Positions 35,698-43,993 of a stretch of 64,000 nucleotides of DNA are shown here, one piece after another. This stretch comes from Clostridiales bacterium (lineage in GTDB: Bacteria; Bacillota; Clostridia; Oscillospirales; Oscillospiraceae): assembly GCA_004556755.1 (NCBI GenBank), contig SFFW01000006.1, positions 119,079-183,078 on the forward strand, written 5' to 3'. Made by a program: the position numbers and the translations under genes. How positions within the stretch are numbered: the stretch's first letter is position 1; the number at the start of each line of letters is the position of its first letter. The notes beneath the pieces were generated by a model, which was given only the letters and a program-made list of their open reading frames with translations, was not told where the DNA came from and searched no databases.

Positions 35698-36405
35698 TCA
35701 AAGTCCGAGCGTGGTGAAGGCTTCCCAGCTTCGGTGCATATAGGTTTCGAGGGGGATCGGCTCGCCGATATACCTTGCATCCCTGCCGTCGGCGAGGAAT
35801 TCGTCGAGGAAGCACTTGCGCCCCGTGGTGTGCATAACGGGGATGCCGCTTATATCCGAGGTTTCCTTCAGCACGTCATAGCCCTGACGGATATCATCGG
35901 CGCTTGCAAAGTTTAAGAGATTTGAGTTGTTGACAAAGCCCGTCACCTTGAGGCGGGCGAAACCCTCCATCTCCTCTTTGAGCTTCAGTATCTTCTCCGG
36001 GCTTTCGGACATGGGACGAAAGACGTTAACGATGTCGTAGACCTCAAGCTGAGCAGGCTCGAGCGCCGCAAAATCCTGATGATAGCGGCCGAGCGACATC
36101 GCTCCGGCGGAGTCGCCGCCGACGTCGAAAACGCAGAGATCCCAGTCCCCGGCGAAGGCGGACGCTACCGCAGCGGACATATTGCTCGGCGTGACGCCCT
36201 GACCCGCAAAGGTCGGGGACACGAGGTTTACCTTGTTCTCCCTCAGAACATCCACTCTGTCGGACATACGGAAATAGTCGTTTACTTTGTCGAGGTCAAT
36301 GACGAGGGTATTTTTGCCGGCGGACGCCGACTGTACGGCAAGATTTATTGCGATCTCCGTTTTGCCGGAGCCGTAGTTGCCGATCAAAACGATGAATTTT
36401 TTCAT
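35698..36405 (-). CDS. P-loop ATPase of the ParA/MinD-like type
   Basis: This 235-residue protein has an early Walker A (IGNYGSGKTE, about residues 6-15) and DVGGDSAG as a likely Walker B region. It resembles SIMIBI/ParA-type ATPases but lacks the deviant KGGxGKS sequence. The partner and role are unknown. Its ATG overlaps the stop of the thioesterase-like gene (ATGA), a sign of coupled translation. An upstream in-frame start would lie inside that gene. Confidence 0.72.
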   Translation of the reverse strand: MKKFIVLIGNYGSGKTEIAINLAVQSASAGKNTLVIDLDKVNDYFRMSDRVDVLRENKVNLVSPTFAGQGVTPSNMSAAVASAFAGDWDLCVFDVGGDSAGAMSLGRYHQDFAALEPAQLEVYDIVNVFRPMSESPEKILKLKEEMEGFARLKVTGFVNNSNLLNFASADDIRQGYDVLKETSDISGIPVMHTTGRKCFLDEFLADGRDARYIGEPIPLETYMHRSWEAFTTLGL

Positions 36406-36791
36406 TCGGCCGCCTTCTTTGCGTTGACCTTGGCAAGGAACTTTTCGCCGTTTATGATGAAGCGCTCGTGCGTACCCTTGCCGATGAGACCGCATTCGTC
36501 GTAGGCACTGACGTTAAAGACCAGTCTGCGGCGGTCGATCTCAACAAGCTCGCTCTCGGCTCTGACATTCATGCCGAGCGGGGTGGCGGCGTCGTGGCTG
36601 ACGCAGAGCTTGGTGCCGACGGTGCCTTCGCCCTCGGCAAGATAGGGTGCGACGGAGTGAAGCGCCGCTTCCTCCATGAGTGCGACCATGCAGGGGGTGG
36701 CGAAAACGTCAAGAGTGCCGCTGCCGGCTGCCTTTGCGGTGTTTGCATTGGTGACGACGGTTTCCGCAAGACCCTTTATTCCGAGTTCCAT
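36402..36791 (-). CDS. Hot-dog thioesterase, fluoroacetyl-CoA thioesterase (FlK)-like
   Basis: This 129-residue hot-dog protein begins MELGIKGLAETVV. FATPCMVALMEEAA carries the FlK-type Thr and Glu, and the SHDAATPLGM segment carries the His. FlK hydrolyses fluoroacetyl-CoA; homologues in gut anaerobes probably remove other small acyl-CoAs. The start at 36791 has GGAG before it. It is translationally coupled to the P-loop ATPase. Confidence 0.85.
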   Translation of the reverse strand: MELGIKGLAETVVTNANTAKAAGSGTLDVFATPCMVALMEEAALHSVAPYLAEGEGTVGTKLCVSHDAATPLGMNVRAESELVEIDRRRLVFNVSAYDECGLIGKGTHERFIINGEKFLAKVNAKKAAE

Positions 36792-36879
36792 ATTGATTTC
36801 TCCTTTAAAATGTGATAATAAAAAAGTAACATACACCGCCCGAAATGGCAAGAATATTTACGAAAATCGGAGGAACGGC

Positions 36880-37281
36880 ATGAAGGATCTTATGACTGTG
36901 AACGTCTATCTGCCGCAGGGCAGAGTGCTTATCTGCGGCTCCTGCCTTGAGGACACGCACCCGGAGGGCTTTGCAAAGCTCAAAGCCGAGGCGGACGAGG
37001 TTTACGCCCTGTGCCTTGAGCAGACGCACATCAACATGGCGATAACGAAGATCGCCGCAATGCTCGGCACGGGCAGGGTCACGGCGCTGAGCTTTGCGTC
37101 CGTTGACCGCTCCCCGCACTGCACCCAGCTCCACTACATAAAGCATGAGATCGAGCGCACGATGAAGCTCGACATTCCGGTGAAGAGCTATGTCGTGCCG
37201 GATGAGGAGCCGATATTCGTCTCCGACGAGGCTATAGATCTTTCAAAATCTTTATCAAAGCTTGCGGAAATTAAGCCTTGA
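36880..37281 (+). CDS. Conserved-looking protein of unknown function
   Basis: This 133-residue cytoplasmic protein has GRVLICGSCLED, a central QTHINMAITKIAAMLGTG segment and RSPHCTQLHYIKHE. Several Cys and His could bind a metal or cluster, but no family was recognised. The start at 36880 follows CGGAGG at good spacing. It lies between the divergent thioesterase gene and a MATE exporter 57 nt downstream. Confidence 0.65.
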   Translation: MKDLMTVNVYLPQGRVLICGSCLEDTHPEGFAKLKAEADEVYALCLEQTHINMAITKIAAMLGTGRVTALSFASVDRSPHCTQLHYIKHEIERTMKLDIPVKSYVVPDEEPIFVSDEAIDLSKSLSKLAEIKP

Positions 37282-37338
37282 CAAAAGCGCTTTGGGTGTT
37301 AAAATAGCACTTCGCAGAACGATTTGGGGGTGACTGTT

Positions 37339-38700
37339 GTGGCAACGGATAGTGCTTATATGACGCAGGGAAATCTGCCGAAGCAGATACTTCGTTTTTC
37401 CGCACCGTTGATGCTTTCAAACGTGCTTCAGGTGCTTTTCAATATGTCGGATATTGCGGTTGTCGGACAGTTTGCGGGAGCGGAGGCGCTGGGCGCCGTC
37501 GGCTCGACTGCAACGCTGGTGTTCCTGTTCACGGGCTTTCTCATCGGCATCGGCAACGGCATAAACGCCCGCACCGCAATGTATCTCGGCTCCCGAAGCG
37601 ACCGTGACACGGAGGAGACGGTGCACACCTCGTGCATACTTTCGGCACTTATCGGCGTGCTGCTGCTCATTATCGGCGTCGTTTTCGCCCGTCCGCTGCT
37701 GGAGCTTTTAAACACCAAGGATGTGCTTATCGACGGTGCGTGCCTGTACCTCAGAATATATTTCCTCGGTATGCCGGCGCTTGCGCTGTACAACTTCGGC
37801 AACGCCGTGTTCAGCGCTGCGGGGAACACGAAAAAGCCGCTGGTGTACCTGCTCGTTGCCGGCGTCATCAACGTGCTGCTGAATCTGCTTTTCGTCATCG
37901 TCTGTGGGCTTGGCGTTGCGGGCGTTGCGATAGCGAGTGCGGTGTCGCAGTATGTGTCTGCGATACTCATAATCTCCGCCCTCCTGCGCACGGATGAGAG
38001 CTACCGCCTGAGATTTTCAAAGCTCCGGCTCTATCGCGACAAATCGAGATCCGTTTTGTCGCTCGGCGTACCGGCGGGACTGCAAAACTCGATATTTGCG
38101 ATAGCAAACCTCTTTATTCAGAGCGGCGTAAACAGCTTCGATGCGGTCATTGTTGAGGGCAATTCCGCCGCTGCGAATGCCGACAGCCTTGTGTACGACG
38201 TTATGGCGGCGTTTTATATCGCCTGCTCAAGCTTCATGGGACAGAACTACGGCGCCGGGAAGCGTGACAGAGTGCTGAAAAGCTACGGCGTGTGCCTTTT
38301 CTACTCCTTTGCGATCGGCGCCATACTCGGGCTTTTTGTGGTGTTCTTCGGTGAGAGCTTTCTGTCGGTCTTCAGCTCCGACCGTGAGGTCATCGAGGCG
38401 GGCATGATAAGGCTCAAAATAATGGGATTCTGCTACGCCTTCTCCGCATTCATGGACTGCACCATAGCGGCGTCGAGGGGACTCGGCAAGAGTGCGATAC
38501 CCATGGTGCTGGTGTTCCTCGGCTCCTGCGTTTTCCGCATTGCATGGGTCTACACCGTGTTTGCACACTTCAAAACGCTTGAGTCGCTGTATCTGCTGTT
38601 TATCTTCTCGTGGGTCATAACGGCGATCGCCGAGATGCTGTACTTCTTCCTCGCCGCAGTGAAAAAGCAGCTCCCGAAAACGAGGGAATGCGCTGCGTAG
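37339..38700 (+). CDS. MATE-family multidrug exporter
   Basis: This protein of about 453 residues has twelve predicted membrane segments and two MatE halves. MTQGNLPKQILRFSAPLML is the standard N-terminus of clostridial MATE proteins, and GGGxxNV/NxxF-type motifs (FNMSDIAVVGQF, NALYNFGNAVFSAAG-like) are visible. It exports cationic drugs or metabolites against Na+ or H+. A GTG at 37339 is chosen because GGGGGTGA precedes it by five nt; ATG at 37360 is the alternative. Confidence 0.9.
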   Translation: MATDSAYMTQGNLPKQILRFSAPLMLSNVLQVLFNMSDIAVVGQFAGAEALGAVGSTATLVFLFTGFLIGIGNGINARTAMYLGSRSDRDTEETVHTSCILSALIGVLLLIIGVVFARPLLELLNTKDVLIDGACLYLRIYFLGMPALALYNFGNAVFSAAGNTKKPLVYLLVAGVINVLLNLLFVIVCGLGVAGVAIASAVSQYVSAILIISALLRTDESYRLRFSKLRLYRDKSRSVLSLGVPAGLQNSIFAIANLFIQSGVNSFDAVIVEGNSAAANADSLVYDVMAAFYIACSSFMGQNYGAGKRDRVLKSYGVCLFYSFAIGAILGLFVVFFGESFLSVFSSDREVIEAGMIRLKIMGFCYAFSAFMDCTIAASRGLGKSAIPMVLVFLGSCVFRIAWVYTVFAHFKTLESLYLLFIFSWVITAIAEMLYFFLAAVKKQLPKTRECAA

Positions 38701-38709
38701 GATATAATA

Positions 38710-38741
38710 AAAAATCGTCTGCCATCGGCAGACGATTTTTT
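38710..38741. terminator. Bidirectional terminator between MATE and aminotransferase genes
   Basis: A perfect 14-bp stem AAAAATCGTCTGCC/GGCAGACGATTTTT with an ATC loop, at a convergent junction. Confidence 0.93.
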
Positions 38742-38756
38742 GCTGCTATGTTTAAA

Positions 38757-39944
38757 TTACTTCTTGATGTTCTCTTTGATGACCTGACCGAGAATGGTCA
38801 TGCCCTTCTCAATCCTCTCCTCGGTCATTGCGGAGTAGTTGAGGCGGATGCAGTTGTTGTGGCCTGCATCGGGGAAGAAGCCGTCGCCGGGAACGTAAGC
38901 AACGTTGCGCTCAAGGCACTGCTTTGCCATCTCGTTGGTGTTGATGTATTCGGGAAGCTCGACCCAAGTGAACAGACCGCCGTTGGGGTGAGTGAACTTA
39001 GCCTCGGGCGGGAACTCTCTTTCCATGGTCTGGATCATAACGTCACGGCGCTTGCGGTAGCAATCCTTGATGGTTGCAACGTGCTCGTCGAGGTCGAACA
39101 TGTCGATGAACTTGGAGACAACGAGCTGAGCCTCGGTGGAAGCCTGAAGGGAGGCAGCCTGTGCGAGGAAGTTGTACTTTTGGAGGATCTCACCGTCTGC
39201 GCAGACCCAACCGAGACGGTAGCCGGGAGCGAGGATCTTGGAGAAGGTGCCGAGGAATACGACAAGGCCCTTGGTATCCATGCTCTTGAGTGCGGGGAGG
39301 TACTCGCCTTCGAAGCGAAGCTCGCCGTAGGGGTTATCCTCGATGACGGGGACTTCGTACTTGTTGATGATCTCCATGAACTTCTCACGGCGCTCCATGG
39401 GCCAGGTGCGGCCGGACGGATTCTGGAAGTCGGGGATGACATAGATCATCTTGACTCTGTCGTTGGTGGCGAGGACCTTTTCAAGCTCTTCCATAATCAT
39501 GCCGTCGCCGTCGGTGGGGATAGCGACGAAGTTGGGCTCGCAAGCCTTGAATGCGTTGAGAGCGCCAAGGTAGGACGGGCTTTCGATGATGATGGTGTCA
39601 CCCTTGTCGCAGAAGACACGGGCGGAGTAGTCGAGACCCTGCTGAGAGCCGGAGGTCACGAGGATGTTGTCTGCGGTGGTCTTGATGTTGAGCTTTGCAG
39701 CCATGCGGTCTGCGATCTGCTGACGGAAATGCTCGAAGCCGTTGGTGCTGGAGTACTGGAGAGCGACCTTGCCCTGCTCCTCCATGACGGCGTCGGTAGC
39801 AGCCTTGATCTTGTCAACGGGGAAGAGTTCGGGTGCGGGCATACCGCCTGCGAAAGAGAGAACCTCGGGCTTGTTGGCGAGAGCGAGAAGCTCACGAATT
39901 GCGGAACCCTTGAGAAGGTTCATTCTGCTTGCAAATTTAACCAT
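38757..39944 (-). CDS. PLP-dependent aminotransferase, class I/II (2-aminoadipate transaminase-like)
   Basis: This 395-residue fold-type I enzyme has the PLP lysine in FSKILAPGYRLGW and segments SGSQQGLDY and NPSGRTWP typical of the LysN/MocR-type aminotransferase group, but no DNA-binding domain. Likely substrates are aromatic, branched-chain or 2-aminoadipate-type amino acids with 2-oxoglutarate. It is monocistronic, has an optimised codon set and a long structured leader (39980-40074). AGGAGG precedes the ATG. Confidence 0.88.
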   Translation of the reverse strand: MVKFASRMNLLKGSAIRELLALANKPEVLSFAGGMPAPELFPVDKIKAATDAVMEEQGKVALQYSSTNGFEHFRQQIADRMAAKLNIKTTADNILVTSGSQQGLDYSARVFCDKGDTIIIESPSYLGALNAFKACEPNFVAIPTDGDGMIMEELEKVLATNDRVKMIYVIPDFQNPSGRTWPMERREKFMEIINKYEVPVIEDNPYGELRFEGEYLPALKSMDTKGLVVFLGTFSKILAPGYRLGWVCADGEILQKYNFLAQAASLQASTEAQLVVSKFIDMFDLDEHVATIKDCYRKRRDVMIQTMEREFPPEAKFTHPNGGLFTWVELPEYINTNEMAKQCLERNVAYVPGDGFFPDAGHNNCIRLNYSAMTEERIEKGMTILGQVIKENIKK

Positions 39945-39979
39945 GATTTATTTCCTCCTGTTTTTTGAGCATCGGCGGC

Positions 39980-40074
39980 GTAAACCGCAGGGGAAAGAAC
40001 GGCTCGAAAGCGCAGCGTAAAACAGCACAAAAAAGCCCGCTTATCCCGGAGCCGTTTTTTCCCGTGCGGTTTAC
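39980..40074. repeat. Palindromic element with 26-nt inverted repeats
   Basis: The left arm (39980-40005, GTAAACCGCAGGGGAAAGAA...) matches the reverse complement of the right arm (40049-40074) at 24 of 26 positions. It lies in the leader of the aminotransferase gene and would fold in its mRNA. It is either a miniature element or a regulatory leader. Confidence 0.75.
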
Positions 40075-40248
40075 CGGCCACATATGCGCACTGTAGTTAT
40101 ATTTAATCACAATTGTCGGCGTTTGTAAACAAGTCTTGGTTAAAATAAGTGCCAATTTAACGAAATCAACAAAAAATGCTGCAATTTTTAGACACTTTGC
40201 CATTTGCAGCGCCTGAAATTCTCGTAAAAAAATTAACTAAGCCACGGA

Positions 40249-40277
40249 TTGAAAGGCAGTGCAAAATGGTGTAAAAT
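40249..40277 (+). promoter_or_regulatory. Predicted promoter of hemZ
   Basis: TTGAAA (40249-40254), 17-nt spacer and TAAAAT (40272-40277), 35 nt before the ATG. Confidence 0.6.
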
Positions 40278-40312
40278 ATCTGTTATGCATTTTGCGTTTG
40301 AAGGAGCTTGAA

Positions 40313-41776
40313 ATGAAGCTGTACCTGTATGGACATGATTATAAATATGCGGTCGAGCAGATGCTGCTGACGCTGTATCCCGACGAAAGACCGAGCTACC
40401 CGGAGGGCTTACCTTCCGGCGACCGTGCGGAGCTGCGTCTGCACGAGGGTAGAGAGCGCACCACCGCCACCTGCCGTCTCGTGATCGGCGGCAAGGAGAG
40501 TCACGGCAGAAGCTCGTTTAAAAACGATCTTGCGCAGGACTGCGTGAGCCGTGACAGTCACTGCTCACGCATAATTAAGAACGCATTTTACGCCGCAGCG
40601 CTCAAGGCGGGACACGAGGAGCCGCCGTGGGGCTCCCTGACGGGGGTGCGCCCCGGAAAGCTTTTCTGCTCCATTGCCGCCTCCGGCGGTGAGAAGGCGG
40701 CGGTGCGCAGCTTTATCCGTGACTACGGCGTCTCGCCGGAGCGCACGGAGCTTTGCCGCCTGACCTCCGCCGTGACCGAGGAGGTCAGAGCCTCGCTCGG
40801 CGAAAACGACGTGTGCCTGTACGTCGGCATACCCTTCTGCCCGACGAGGTGCAACTATTGCAGCTTCGTCAGCCAGTCGGTGGAAAAAAGCATGAAGCTC
40901 ATCCCGCCCTTTCTCGATGCGCTTATGCTTGAGATAGAAGCACTCGCAAGGGCGGTAAATATTTCGGGCAGGCGCATCATATCCATTTACATGGGCGGCG
41001 GTACGCCGACGACGCTGAGCGCTTCTCAGCTTGACAGGCTCTGCAGTGAGCTTGAGCGCCGCTTTGATCTTTCGAACCTGCGTGAGTACACCGTGGAGGC
41101 GGGCAGACCCGACACCATAACGGAGGAGAAGCTCCGTGTTCTCAGGGCGCACGGCGTTGACCGTGTGAGCGTGAACCCGCAGACGATGTGCGACGGCGTG
41201 CTGGAGGCGATTGGCAGACGGCACTCGGCAAAGGACGTTTGCGACGCACTCGAAAAGGTGCGCACGGTCGGCGGTATGGCGGTCAATATGGACCTCATCG
41301 CCGGACTTAGTACGGACACGGTGCAGGGCTTTGAGGACAGTCTGAGAAAGGTGCTTTCCCTCGACCCCGAAAACGTGACGGTACACACGCTGACACTCAA
41401 AAACGGCAGCCGGATAAGTCTTGAGGGCAGCCGTCTGCCGACGGGTGCCGAGGTGGGCGAGATGCTCGCCATTGCATCGAGGCTGCTGCCGGAGGCGGGC
41501 TATGCGCCCTACTACCTGTACCGGCAGAAGTTCATGTCCGGCGGCTTTGAGAATCTCGGCTGGACAAAGGCGGGGAACGTCAATCTCTACAATGTGTGCA
41601 TCATGGAGGAGCTTTGCCCGATACTCGCCCTCGGCGGCGGCGGAAGCACGAAGCTCACCCGCACGGACGGCGGACGCAGCGAAAGAATATTCGCACCCAA
41701 GTACCCCTCGGAGTACATTTCGGGCATCGAAAAGGTGTGCGCCGACAAGGGCAAAATATCGGATTTTTTTAACTGA
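40313..41776 (+). CDS. hemZ: Coproporphyrinogen dehydrogenase HemZ-type radical SAM protein
   Basis: This 487-residue protein has an extended N-terminal domain (about 160 residues) before the radical SAM core, as in HemZ. The cluster motif is CPTRCNYCSF, with MGGGTPTTLS and VNPQTMCDGVLE downstream. The family is annotated as oxygen-independent coproporphyrinogen III oxidase, but activity in Clostridia without a full heme pathway is doubtful. The start at 40313 is chosen because AAGGAG precedes it; an upstream in-frame ATG has no ribosome site. It is followed after 19 nt by the uridine-kinase-like gene. Confidence 0.9.
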   Translation: MKLYLYGHDYKYAVEQMLLTLYPDERPSYPEGLPSGDRAELRLHEGRERTTATCRLVIGGKESHGRSSFKNDLAQDCVSRDSHCSRIIKNAFYAAALKAGHEEPPWGSLTGVRPGKLFCSIAASGGEKAAVRSFIRDYGVSPERTELCRLTSAVTEEVRASLGENDVCLYVGIPFCPTRCNYCSFVSQSVEKSMKLIPPFLDALMLEIEALARAVNISGRRIISIYMGGGTPTTLSASQLDRLCSELERRFDLSNLREYTVEAGRPDTITEEKLRVLRAHGVDRVSVNPQTMCDGVLEAIGRRHSAKDVCDALEKVRTVGGMAVNMDLIAGLSTDTVQGFEDSLRKVLSLDPENVTVHTLTLKNGSRISLEGSRLPTGAEVGEMLAIASRLLPEAGYAPYYLYRQKFMSGGFENLGWTKAGNVNLYNVCIMEELCPILALGGGGSTKLTRTDGGRSERIFAPKYPSEYISGIEKVCADKGKISDFFN

Positions 41777-41795
41777 CATCAGGAGGTTTAACAAT

Positions 41796-42728
41796 ATGGC
41801 ATACGAGCTGAAGGACATAAATTTCAAAACGGTAGCCGACCCCAAGGGCTTTATTGAGGAGTGCGACGCCGCCTACGATGCGCAGGTGAAGGACGCCGCC
41901 GGAAGGATACTTGAAAACAGCCGCCGCAGCCCCATCGTGCTGCTGTCGGGTCCGTCCGGAAGCGGCAAGACCACGACCGCAAGGAAGATCAGCGAGGAGC
42001 TGGAGCGCCGGGGCTGCCGTGCGCACTACGTCGGCATGGACGACTACTTCGTGACCGTCGATCCGGCTACCGCACCCCGCACGCCGGAGGGCGAGCTTGA
42101 CCTTGAGTCGCCGCTGTGCCTTGACATGAAGCTTTTAAACGAACACTTCACCATGCTCGCCGAGGGCAAGCGCATATTCGTTCCCAAGTACGAGTTCTCC
42201 CGCCGCATGAGGGTGGTGGAGCCATCGAAATCCATAAAGCTCAAAAAGGACGAGATCGTTGTTTTCGAGGGCATCCATGCGCTCAACGACATGATAACCG
42301 ATCGCCACCCGGAGGCGTTCAAGCTCTACATTTCCGCAAGGAGCAACGTCGTGTTCGGCGACACCGTGGTGTTCAAGGGAACGTGGGCGAGGCTCGTGCG
42401 CCGCACCGTGCGTGACTTCAATTTCCGCGGAGCCGACCCGGCGGCGACGATGTCCATGTGGGCGAACGTCCGCCGAGGCGAAAAGGCGAACATCTCGCCG
42501 TTTAAGAACAAGGCAAATTTCATGTTCGACTCCGTGTTCCCCTATGAGTTTGCGGTGATGAACGAAACGGCGACGAAGCTGTTTTCGTCCATCCCGGAGG
42601 GCATCGAGCGCTACGACGAGCTGCGCCGTGTGCTTCCGGCACTCCAGCTTTTCGGCAACATCGACGAAAGCCTTGTCGCACCCGATGCGATGATACGGGA
42701 ATTCATCGGCGGCGGAGAGTACGAATAA
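41796..42728 (+). CDS. Uridine kinase-like nucleoside kinase
   Basis: This 310-residue protein has Walker A (GPSGSGKTTTA, about residues 51-61), the DDYF motif typical of uridine kinases (MDDYFVT) and VVFEGIHALND. The segment before the P-loop and the long C-terminal part distinguish it from short Udk. In Clostridia this type is often fused to a TGS/ThrRS-like domain; here that domain is absent. A pyrimidine nucleoside substrate is probable. AGGAGG precedes the ATG. Confidence 0.87.
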   Translation: MAYELKDINFKTVADPKGFIEECDAAYDAQVKDAAGRILENSRRSPIVLLSGPSGSGKTTTARKISEELERRGCRAHYVGMDDYFVTVDPATAPRTPEGELDLESPLCLDMKLLNEHFTMLAEGKRIFVPKYEFSRRMRVVEPSKSIKLKKDEIVVFEGIHALNDMITDRHPEAFKLYISARSNVVFGDTVVFKGTWARLVRRTVRDFNFRGADPAATMSMWANVRRGEKANISPFKNKANFMFDSVFPYEFAVMNETATKLFSSIPEGIERYDELRRVLPALQLFGNIDESLVAPDAMIREFIGGGEYE

Positions 42729-42730
42729 TA

Positions 42731-42761
42731 AAAAGAGCGAAGGCGCAGCCTTCGCTCTTTT
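42731..42761. terminator. Terminator of the uridine-kinase-like gene
   Basis: A perfect 14-bp stem AAAAGAGCGAAGGC/GCCTTCGCTCTTTT with a GCA loop, three nt after the stop codon. It is followed by an adjacent 16-bp hairpin. Confidence 0.88.
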
Positions 42762-42996
42762 GAAGCGTGTCAAAAAAGTTTGAATTTTTTGACACGCTTC
42801 AAAACACGCCACATTTTTTGTGAAAATACCGTTTTACAAAAAATCTCGCTATGCTCGTCAAAAAGCCTGATGACTCAGGCATTTTTGATGGCTACAATCC
42901 AATTTGAGGCGGGACCTTTCTCGCTGCGGCTCGGTCACGGTGCGGCTCTGACATGCCCCCGGCATGTCATTCACTACCGCACCGCCGCTTCGCTAC

Positions 42997-43034
42997 CCCC
43001 TCACACTCCCCCTGCTGCGTATTAGATTTTACGC
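42997..43034. repeat. Dispersed intergenic repeat, copy B
   Basis: Inverted relative to copy A (19690-19726), about 34 of 38 matching positions. Confidence 0.7.
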
Positions 43035-43071
43035 CGTTGCATCGGATTTATCCCGGTCCTTTGACAGACTG

Positions 43072-43102
43072 AAAAGAGCGAAGGCGCAGCCTTCGCTCTT
43101 TT
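43072..43102. terminator. Terminator of sigG, identical copy
   Basis: Identical in sequence to 42731-42761. It overlaps the last bases of the sigG stop codon on the minus strand. Confidence 0.85.
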
Positions 43103-43874
43103 ACTCAAGCTCTTTTTTTATTCTTGTAATGGCGTTTTTTTCGAGACGGGAGACCTGCGCCTGACTTATGCCGATCGCCTTTGCGACCTCGGTCTGGGTC
43201 TTGCCCTCGTAAAAGCGCAGGGCGAGAATGCTTTTCTCCCTCCGACTGAGGTGTGACACCGCCTCGCCGAGGGCGATCTGCTCAAGCCAATGCTCGTCCG
43301 TGTTGCGGTTGTCACCGATCTGATCCATGACGCAGACGCTCTCGCCCGAATCGCTGTAAACGGGGTCGTAGAGCGAAACGGGGTCGCAGATGGCATCCAT
43401 CGCAAAAACGACCTCGCTCTTTTTGATGGACAGCTCCTTTGCGATGCTTTCCACGTCCGGCTCACGGCCCTGCTGCGCCGTGAGCTTTTCCTTTGCCTGA
43501 AGCACACGGTACGCCGTGTCACGCATGGAGCGGGAGACACGCAGCGCCCCGTGGTCACGCAGAAAGCGCCGCAGCTCGCCGGAGATCATCGGAACTCCGT
43601 AGGTGGAAAAGCGCACGTTCTGCGTGAGATCGAAGCAGTCGATAGCCTTGATAAGCCCGATGACGCCGACCTGAAACAGATCGTCCATGCTTTCGCCTCT
43701 GCCTGCAAACTTCTGAATGACGGACAGCACCAGCCGGAGATTACCCGATATCAGCCTGTCCCTTGCCTTTTCGTCGCCGCTTTGAGCTGCGGCGATGAGC
43801 GGGCGGACCTCGGAGCTTTTGATAAGCGGCAGCCTTGATGTATTTACGCCGCACAGCTCGACCTTGCCTTGCAT
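43101..43874 (-). CDS. sigG: Sporulation sigma factor SigG
   Basis: This 257-residue sigma-70 family factor has regions 2 (NLRLVLSVIQKFAGRGES, DLFQVGVIGL), 3 and 4 (TEVAKAIGISQAQVSRLEKN). The N-terminus KVELCGVNTSRLPL is characteristic of SigG, the late forespore sigma factor of endospore formers. SpoIIG genes, its usual neighbours, are not here. A hairpin with the ribosome site in its loop sits directly before the ATG (43875-43898). Its presence is the strongest sign that the organism sporulates or descends from spore formers. Confidence 0.93.
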   Translation of the reverse strand: MQGKVELCGVNTSRLPLIKSSEVRPLIAAAQSGDEKARDRLISGNLRLVLSVIQKFAGRGESMDDLFQVGVIGLIKAIDCFDLTQNVRFSTYGVPMISGELRRFLRDHGALRVSRSMRDTAYRVLQAKEKLTAQQGREPDVESIAKELSIKKSEVVFAMDAICDPVSLYDPVYSDSGESVCVMDQIGDNRNTDEHWLEQIALGEAVSHLSRREKSILALRFYEGKTQTEVAKAIGISQAQVSRLEKNAITRIKKELE

Positions 43875-43898
43875 AGCATCACTCTCCTAAGTGACGCT
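43875..43898 (-). promoter_or_regulatory. Hairpin with the sigG ribosome-binding site in its loop
   Basis: On the minus strand AGCGTCACT pairs with AGTGATGCT (9 bp, one G-U). The loop TAGGAG is the Shine-Dalgarno site. The ATG follows at once. Confidence 0.55.
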
Positions 43899-43948
43899 AT
43901 TATTTCCCTGACCGGCCGCTTTTATCCGCCGCCGATTTTTACGGACGC

Positions 43949-43977
43949 AAAAAAGGCACCCATCGGGTGCCTTTTTT
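43949..43977. terminator. Bidirectional terminator after the NSS transporter
   Basis: A perfect stem AAAAAAGGCACCC/GGGTGCCTTTTTT with an ATC-type loop, 17 nt past the NSS stop on the minus strand. Confidence 0.92.
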
Positions 43978-43993
43978 ATGTATTGGTATTAGC

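Larger units (their letters stand above)
39945..40312. other. Divergent promoter region with palindromic element
   Basis: No gene seen in 368 nt. It holds a 95-nt palindromic element (39980-40074), a minus-strand candidate promoter upstream of it, AT-rich sequence, and the hemZ promoter (40249-40277). Confidence 0.6.
42729..43102. repeat. Intergenic palindromic element with identical 31-nt hairpin ends
   Basis: A 31-nt self-complementary terminator-like hairpin (42731-42761) recurs exactly at 43072-43102, the ends of a 372-nt spacer. Inside are a perfect 16-bp hairpin (42762-42800), a hairpin around 42861-42886, a 9-bp CATGCC hairpin near 42950-42970 and copy B of a dispersed repeat (42997-43034). 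No gene is seen. It lies at a convergent junction. Confidence 0.8.

Noticed and set aside
42729..43102. CRISPR array from the 31-nt repeat
   Set aside because: Only two copies, self-complementary, 310 nt apart, no cas genes.
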